This document shows, one piece after another, positions 32,943-38,891 of a DNA stretch of 38,891 bases (positions are counted from its first letter, which is position 1; every line of letters starts with the position of its first letter). Position numbers and translations under genes: made by a program. Where the stretch lies: contig JAWQRN010000100.1 of assembly GCA_033557685.1 (NCBI GenBank), positions 1 through 38,891 of the forward strand, given 5' to 3'. The DNA is from Sperchopsis tessellata. Lineage: Eukaryota > Arthropoda > Insecta > Coleoptera > Hydrophilidae. The notes beneath the pieces were generated by a model. It ran no database searches. It had not been told where the DNA came from and was given only the letters and a program-made list of their open reading frames with translations.

Positions 32943-34094
32943 CTGGAACAAAAATAAAGATATAATATTTATAGTTATTGTAGCACAAATGTTTAAAAGT
33001 AAAAATCTTGCAGTTTTGCCACACCTTAATTTATAAAATATGAAACCAAATTCTTTGTTGATTTTTTTTACTCTTCTAGGTTATTTATATTAATATAGCT
33101 TTCAAACTACATATATCTATGTCACTTATTTAGGTAATGCATATCTTTATATCATAGTTATATAATTTATGGATTAGGGAGGTGTGGAACTTCGTAATGT
33201 CACAGATACTGTATATATAAATAGCTATGCTGCTTACATCTAAATTGCACAAAACTTCAGTGAGAGACTATTTTTAGAAAATTGTGAAATGTTATTATTT
33301 ATATGTATATGGTTCAAAAATATATAATTCCAATTACTCTAAATAGTAACAGAATAAGAATTTGTTGCTTCTTTGGCCGTACTTAAAAGTGTTATTTTAA
33401 AATAACACAGAAACAGAATACTTATTTTATTTTTCATGGATAAAGTAGTTTGTAATTTTAAGTGGAGAATATGAAATAATGAAGCAGTAGTGGATTCCTT
33501 GTGGAATTAAAACAATTAAGTTTGGCATTTGTAAAATCTTTAACAAACTCTGTCTCGTTTAGATTGTACTGGTGAAGTTTTGACTGCATAATTTAGAAAG
33601 AAGTACATATTCAATCCTTGAATGTGATATTTCATTATAATTGTTTAGTTTTACCATACATAGTGGTTCAATTTAGTAAGTAGTAAGGAAAAAACATTCT
33701 CAAGCTCATTTTCCAAGACAAATTTTACTGGTAGAGACAAAATTTTACTGTTTTCAAGCAAATTTTTAAAATATTATATTAAGTTGTGTTTTCTTAATTT
33801 CAAATCACAGTTAGCCATGCGTTCATTAAAATAATATGTTTTTCTAATTCCATCAGTATACTTAGTAAAATCGAAACATATTTCTTTATTGATTATTTAC
33901 TAAAAATCTAGCAATAGTAAATTTAATATATTGAAACATTTTAGCATATTTTGTATATTATGTGTTCAAATGAAAGAAAATATTTTCCTAACCATAATAT
34001 AATTTGATATGTTAATATTTTGAATACATATTATATTACTAATTTATACTAAACAATTAAACTTAATACTTAAATATATTTAAAAAGAAAAACT
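32943..34094 (-). other. NRBP/Madm upstream intron, near part
   Basis: Strongly AT-rich intronic DNA. A perfect 20 bp palindrome (GTGTTATTTTAAAATAACAC) lies at 33389-33408. No exon or repeat family is recognisable. Confidence 0.6.
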
Positions 34095-34560
34095 AAATTG
34101 TATGAGGTGTTTAAATCAACTTCTGTTGTATGCACAACTCAAATCTTCTTGCAACATTGCTTCGAATCTAGGGTATCGGATCAGGGGCCTTGGTGGACAT
34201 CTGATAGTTTCATTGGCATTTATTAACAAAATTTTGTATAATTCTAGAATTATGTGCAGGTGTCCTATCATGTTGAAAAACGAGTTGTGCCCTTTTATTC
34301 AAAGGCGTATTGTCTATTATATTTTCTAAATTATTTTCCAATAATTCCACATCCTAATAAGGCACATCAAATATTAAACACATATCTTCCTTGCACTATT
34401 CTCTGTGTTCTGTGGATTTTCATCAGACACCACTAACTCGAACCTTATCAGTCCATATAATACTCCTATAAAAGTTGTCATCATTGCGCACCTTGTCTAG
34501 TTACCAATTTCAAAATTCCATCCTCCTACTAACAGTCGATGAATTTTGACTTTTATAGGA
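34095..34560 (-). pseudogene. Mariner/IS630-like transposase fragment
   Basis: On the minus strand the middle of a DUF4817-type or related mariner-like transposase can be followed through stops and shifts: DDNFYRSIIWTDKVRVSG (family ...NILWTDES.F), a broken segment ending LLENNLENIIDNTPLNKRAQ, then LVFQHDRTPAHNSRIIQNFV (family ..FQHDGAPAH, second catalytic Asp present), then decay. N- and C-terminal ends are missing. It lies directly left of the Tc1 element and is in the same orientation as the host gene. Confidence 0.65.
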
Positions 34561-34790
34561 TATGGATTAGTTCTAGAAACACCATTTTCATGATGAAATT
34601 TTCAACTTGAAATGTTAGGATCAGCAGTTTTACCTTCTAATAACATTAAAAGTGTCTACATCATGATTTTTATTATAGCTATTTGGATGTAGTTTGTTGA
34701 AAGATCCATAGTTTTATCAGACTGTCTTAAAGTCTTTTGAAAGTATTTGCATCACGTTATCGCCTTTCTGGGTAATTATGACAATATATA

Positions 34791-36083
34791 CAGCATTGTG
34801 CGTATTAATTTGTACATTGCGCATTTCTTTATTTTTTTTTAAGAAGGCAGCATTGCTGTGACAATTCTGACAGCTGTTTCTATACAGATCACATAACCTG
34901 TCATTCTGCAATAACTTATTGTCAATGTCAGTCGTTTTGCCAGTTACTTTCACTGAGTTACACTTGTTTTTGTGAGAAATAATACATTTTGGTTGATTTT
35001 TCGTGTTTTATGGCATCATGGATATTACGCCAAGGAAAAGAGAAAAATAATTACACTTAGTGAGCACACATCTATGACGCAAAGAGGCATTGCTAGTGCG
35101 TGTTCCCTGAGCTTGGGAGCTGTAAATAAGATAATCAAACAAAAACGAGAGACTGGATCAGTTAAAGTTCAACGAAAGAGGAAATGTGGAAGAAAAAGAA
35201 AAACTCCCCGAGATGAATCTTTTATTTTGAGACAGATTGAATCCTAGAAAGACAAGCTATGATCTTCAGCAAGATTTAGAAAAGGCTGGAGCGAAAATGC
35301 ATGGCTCTACATATTGTAGACACCTTTTAGAAGGAGGAATAAAAACAACTTCTGACGTAGGCTATGATAAAAAAGGCTAACTTTGGACAAAAAAATGCTC
35401 ATTGGACAGAAGAACCCTAGAGAAATGTCTTGTTCTCTGATGAGATACACTTTCTGGTGCAGGGGTACCGATCAAAGTTCGTGCTGATGAAAAGTTGTCT
35501 GTAGCTCAATTGGTCCAAAGAGTGAAAAAGATATTTTGGAGCTGATTTTCATATATGGGAACAGGAAAACTTATACCCATCGAAGGCATGATGAACAGTG
35601 AAAAATATAAAGCAATGTTAGAAACATATTTGTCCAGAGAACTGGAAAGAGTTCAAGCAGTTGGCGAACCAATCTTCTAGCAAGATTCAGCACCATGTTA
35701 TGTTTCCAAGAAGATGCTGAAATATTTCAAGGACAAAAAGGTGACTCTTATAGTTTGGCCTGGAAAGTCAACATATTTTTCCCATTGAGAATGTGTCGTC
35801 TATATGTGAGGGCAGATTGCTAAACATGGATTGTACAACAAACGCTAAGATGATCGAAGCTGTCTCTCAGATGTGGTTTCGAGATGACAAAATCAAAGAG
35901 AATTGCAAAAAATTAATTGACTATGCCAAAACGAGTTGAAGCTGTAATAAAAGCCAGAGGGGGACATATCCCCTATTGAATAACACTAAAAATATATAAA
36001 CTAGTACTGTATATATTTTTTTCTTTCAATAAACGACATTTAACATAAATATGCCTGTGTTCTCATTAATTCGCACAATACTG
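34791..36083 (+). mobile_element. Tc1-type element with both ends and TA duplication
   Basis: The left end CAGCATTGTGCGTATTAATT and the right end read inward CAGTATTGTGCGAATTAAT are inverted copies, each flanked by TA (34789-34790 and 36084-36085), the target site of Tc1/mariner transposons. The length of about 1.29 kb is close to that of autonomous Tc1 elements, so the copy is essentially full length although its gene is broken. It is antisense to the NRBP/Madm gene within its upstream intron. Confidence 0.9.
35018..35990 (+). pseudogene. Tc1-type DD34E transposase, decayed
   Basis: A likely start at 35018 (MDITPRKR) is followed by a frameshift into the open frame ending at 35247. That frame holds the paired helix-turn-helix region: SMTQRGIASACSLSLGAVNK and a GRKRKTPRDE basic hinge. 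Later frames give NPRKTSYDLQQDLEKAG, LFSDEIHFLVQGYRSKFV (first catalytic Asp; family FSDES.F), GTGKLIPIEGMMNSEKYKAM, QDSAPCYVSKKMLKYF (second Asp; family QD.AP.H), and FPIENV (Glu of DD34E; family NPIENLW). All three acidic residues are identifiable, with about 34 residues between the last two, but at least five stops or shifts separate them. Confidence 0.88.
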
Positions 36084-36085
36084 TA

Positions 36086-37320
36086 TCAGCTGCGACATCA
36101 GGATTTTTATTGGCTTCAAAATAACATCAACCATATTTTTTTATAGTTTTCATAATGCATTATGAATAAAGTGAGTAAAAACTCAGATACTATAAATTAG
36201 CTGATTTAATAGTGTTGACACTACAAACTAAAAAATTAAAAAAATTTTGATTTTACTGAACAAAATTGGAAATGTACCCCTCATTTTTGATGGTATGCCA
36301 ACTTTGATTTTTATTTAAGAAAACACAACTTTTTTCAGAAAGTTGAGTCCTAATTATTTGAGTTCTCCACTGGATTCTACTCATAAAAGCGCCTGTAGAA
36401 TGTTTATAAAGCATTGATATAACTATTATAATAAGTAAGTTACAGACCATAATAGAAATTCTGAAAAACAGTTAAATTGTGTTGCCTGCTCCAGTAAATT
36501 TGTCTTGAAAAATTAGCTTGAGAATATGTCATCAGTTTGTTCTTTACTATTATAGTTATTAAGATACCCTATACGTACTTTGAAATTGGTCCACCATATA
36601 AAATTATAATAGTGAATAGCAGTTATATAGTGAAGGAGATATACCCACACACAAACACAGTAATTTCTATCTACCCTGCATCTTCACATTAATACCTATT
36701 TGTAGATTCAATGTAATTTTATCTTAAAATATTGGCCCTTGCAGCGGTAATAGGCCGACGTGAAATAAACAACAACTTACTGTTGAATTGCAATTATTGG
36801 TTTAGAATGAAAGGAATAATAGAATATTAATAAAACAGCAGCACAAATGTCAGAATTATGTAAAACCACGTCTTAACTGAATATAGTATGGTTTTCAATG
36901 ACAAGTGTGTAAGAATATTTAATTGCGGATCAAGTTAATTCATGACACACTGAAGCAAATAAATTCATACCTTAACCTAAACAATATACAGTAAGCTTAT
37001 AGATAATGAGCTGTTGTGTCAAGGCTATAGGAAACCTGCATGAAACATTATGTATTGAACTGAAAATAAATATGAGAAAATAATGAAGGTAATTAAAAAA
37101 GCTAAATACATAGAAGTTGATAAATGGCAATAAGACAGAGAAGAAACAACCAATTCCATTTAGGCCTCAGCCAGGCAACTTTTTTAGAATTAGAAATGTA
37201 AGATTAAAATATGAGCAGATTTCTATTTAAATGGTTCTAGGGTCAAAGCCCACATACCTCTTATATATTTTATTTATTAATTCTTTAACAGCTTTCTGAG
37301 ATTTTATTCTAAGAAATATT
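36086..37320. other. Intronic or intergenic AT-rich DNA
   Basis: No exon of the expected NRBP pseudokinase domain can be recognised on the minus strand. The frame 36253-36450 has no motif. Nothing else can be supported. Confidence 0.5.
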
Positions 37321-37403
37321 GCCTAAGCTGAGAATCGAACTCAGCTGCCTTGGATCACATAGTGGAAGTCCCAACGCTTTAACAATGTCCACAGAGGTCG
37401 CTA
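37321..37403 (-). repeat. tRNA-derived SINE-like sequence
   Basis: Read on the minus strand it begins GCGACCTCTGTGGACATTG, continues with TTAAAGCGTTGGGACTTCC, and carries a clear T-arm-like box B in AGTTCGATTCTC. The start and the spacing of about 60 bases from box A-like to box B text resemble a tRNA head, but the 3' acceptor strand (AGCTTAGGC) only partly pairs with the 5' end. It then runs into a non-tRNA body and AT-rich tail toward 37250. This is better read as a SINE head than as a working tRNA gene. Confidence 0.55.
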
Positions 37404-38147
37404 TGAGCAGGTATCACAAAAGTTATATTCAGGGCTTAAACCTAACCTATGTTTCTACAAAATTACAAAAAGAAAAAATATGATTTGCCTTCTTAAACTA
37501 TAGATATCCAGAAAAAACATACAAGTATAAGCACAATGTTTTTTTTAAAGAAAATGTGTTAAAATAACAAATATTATTACCTTTCCTAAAACGATCTGAT
37601 TAAAGAGCACATCAAATAAATATTAAATAGTCTACAAAATACTAGTTAAAGCACAATCAAAATGATACTATTCCTACATAAGAATATGACATACACCCTA
37701 TTTTACAAGAGCATTACTAATTATATGCTAGATAATCAAACAAACCAAAATATAAAACACAGATAGGTGTTCCCTTTGTCTATGTTGCAACAGATTAGAT
37801 AAGAGACTTATTAAACTTGGAACAAAGCAAAATGTAAATGTATGTTGTTTAGCAGCTTCACCAATAGCTTCCTGTCAACAATCATCTTGTATATTTGTCA
37901 TATATTTTTGCCTAATACTTATCTCAACAATCGTGTTAAAATATCAAGTGTAAATCAAGTTTAAAAGTGAAGTATTTTTGATAGTAAGAGCATTTAATTT
38001 AATGATAATTGGTATCACATTTTTCTAACAAAATTCAAAAGTAAACCTAAAAATAATAATGTTGTAAATCTGTTCTAATCCACATTATTAATACAATCAT
38101 AATAATTGAACTAGACAGAATAGAAAATAAAAATAGAATACATATTA
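37404..38147. other. No recognisable gene
   Basis: AT-rich sequence with no open frame, RNA gene or repeat that I can identify. Confidence 0.55.
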
Positions 38148-38148
38148 C

Positions 38149-38174
<26 letters not shown>
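38148..38174. repeat. (TA)n microsatellite
   Basis: An uninterrupted TA run of about 13 units. Confidence 0.9.
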
Positions 38175-38179
<5 letters not shown>

Positions 38180-38230
38180 TTATATTTTTAATAGTTGAAT
38201 GATTTAGTGATTTAAATACACATACATACT

Positions 38231-38231
38231 T

Positions 38232-38297
<66 letters not shown>

Positions 38298-38298
38298 A
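38231..38298. repeat. Compound (CA)n-(TA)n-(TG)n palindromic microsatellite
   Basis: A run of CA dinucleotides passes into a long TA run and then into TG dinucleotides, so the whole 68 bp block is self-complementary and would form a hairpin or cruciform. Such structures arise by replication slippage and are length-polymorphic. Confidence 0.9.
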
Positions 38299-38891
38299 CG
38301 TAAATTGGATTATCCTATACCATCAATCACCTACCAGCTTGCATTAATGCACCTGTATCTCTTTATGTTGAAGATACCTCTGTTATATGGAGGATAAAAA
38401 CTAGGAAGGATAATATCAACAAAAATTGCTCACCCTTACAACTTCAACTAGACAATTTTTAATATGTACCAATAAAACAAATACTGAAGGAGATTAAAGT
38501 TTCCACATTTGATGATTATTTCCTTTGACTGATTTTCCTGGAATTATTATAGACGAAAGTATAAAAAGGTTGGTTTTCTTTGTTCATACACTGAATGAAC
38601 ACAATAAAAAGTGCTACATTGTAAGTTTATCATGCTTTGTTTACATCAGTTTTTACTATCTAGTGTTGTTAATACAGAGTAGTGGCTACTTAGAAGCAGA
38701 AATAAACAAGACATACCGTGTGGTACATGTCCATAAGAACGTAGGAAAATTTCGCCATGGCCATTAGTACCCAGTCATCTGGCAAGGTAGTGACACAAGT
38801 AACTATATTAATATAATATAATATAATAAGACTCCACGATTATTATCTATATGAATGATGTTTCTGGGGGGGGGGGAAACTGTGTAAAGAA
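38299..38891. other. No supported gene at right edge
   Basis: An 80-codon plus frame (38525-38767) overlaps a short minus-strand frame of 40 codons reading LPDDWVLMAMAKFSYVLMD. Neither matches a family that I know. A run of about ten G residues lies near 38866. The edge cuts the region, so an exon of the NRBP/Madm gene or another gene cannot be excluded. Confidence 0.35.

Noticed and set aside
38690..38800. Possible minus-strand exon reading LPDDWVLMAMAKFSYVLMD
   Set aside because: An acceptor-like CCAG and donor-like GTATGT flank part of it, but no family match is known to me and the same DNA is open on the other strand. Evidence is too thin.

Overview
The window looks like nuclear genomic DNA of an insect or other arthropod. 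It is very AT-rich, has genes split by long introns with GT-AG junctions, and contains many decayed transposons of types common in insects (Tc1/mariner, Tigger/pogo, non-LTR retrotransposons, foldback elements). I cannot name the species. There is no bacterial-style operon structure, and most open frames in the window are chance frames.

Only two host genes have firm support. The first, on the + strand, is the terminal coding exon of a rhodopsin-class G-protein-coupled receptor (13882-15037). It carries all seven membrane segments and a poly(A) signal just after the stop. Its 5' exon(s) lie upstream and were not found. The second, on the - strand, is the 3' half of an NRBP/Madm pseudokinase gene. 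Four exons (32783-32942, 32102-32288, 30360-30479, 27183-27365) join in phase and encode the C-terminal region after the kinase-like domain. The exons for that domain must lie beyond the right edge or were not recognised. The two genes converge, and the 12 kb between their stop codons holds their 3' flanks, a few dead transposons and long AT-rich DNA without recognisable features.

The rest is dominated by mobile elements. From left to right: hAT-like ends (about 1.1 and 2.0 kb); a mariner-like element with 0.5 kb inverted arms that both carry the start of the transposase (3.1-5.0 kb); a mariner C-terminal relic (7.5-7.8 kb); two related foldback elements built from a 33-34 bp tandem subrepeat (9.6-10.0 and 11.9-12.1 kb); a LINE tail (12.8-13.1 kb); a 386 bp foldback MITE downstream of the receptor (15.8-16.2 kb); a LINE reverse-transcriptase relic (17.9-18.7 kb); and an element with long inverted repeats around a decayed arthropod multicopy protein gene (18.9-19.85 kb). 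The NRBP/Madm introns hold a LINE fragment, a Tigger element with both termini (28686-30187), a second LINE, a mariner-like fragment and a complete but dead Tc1 element (34791-36083). A tRNA-derived SINE-like sequence lies at 37.3 kb.

The items I find least explained are the two foldback elements with the 34 bp period, the long-inverted-repeat element at 18.9 kb, and a hairpin motif with hammerhead-like core bases that occurs in two unrelated repeats.
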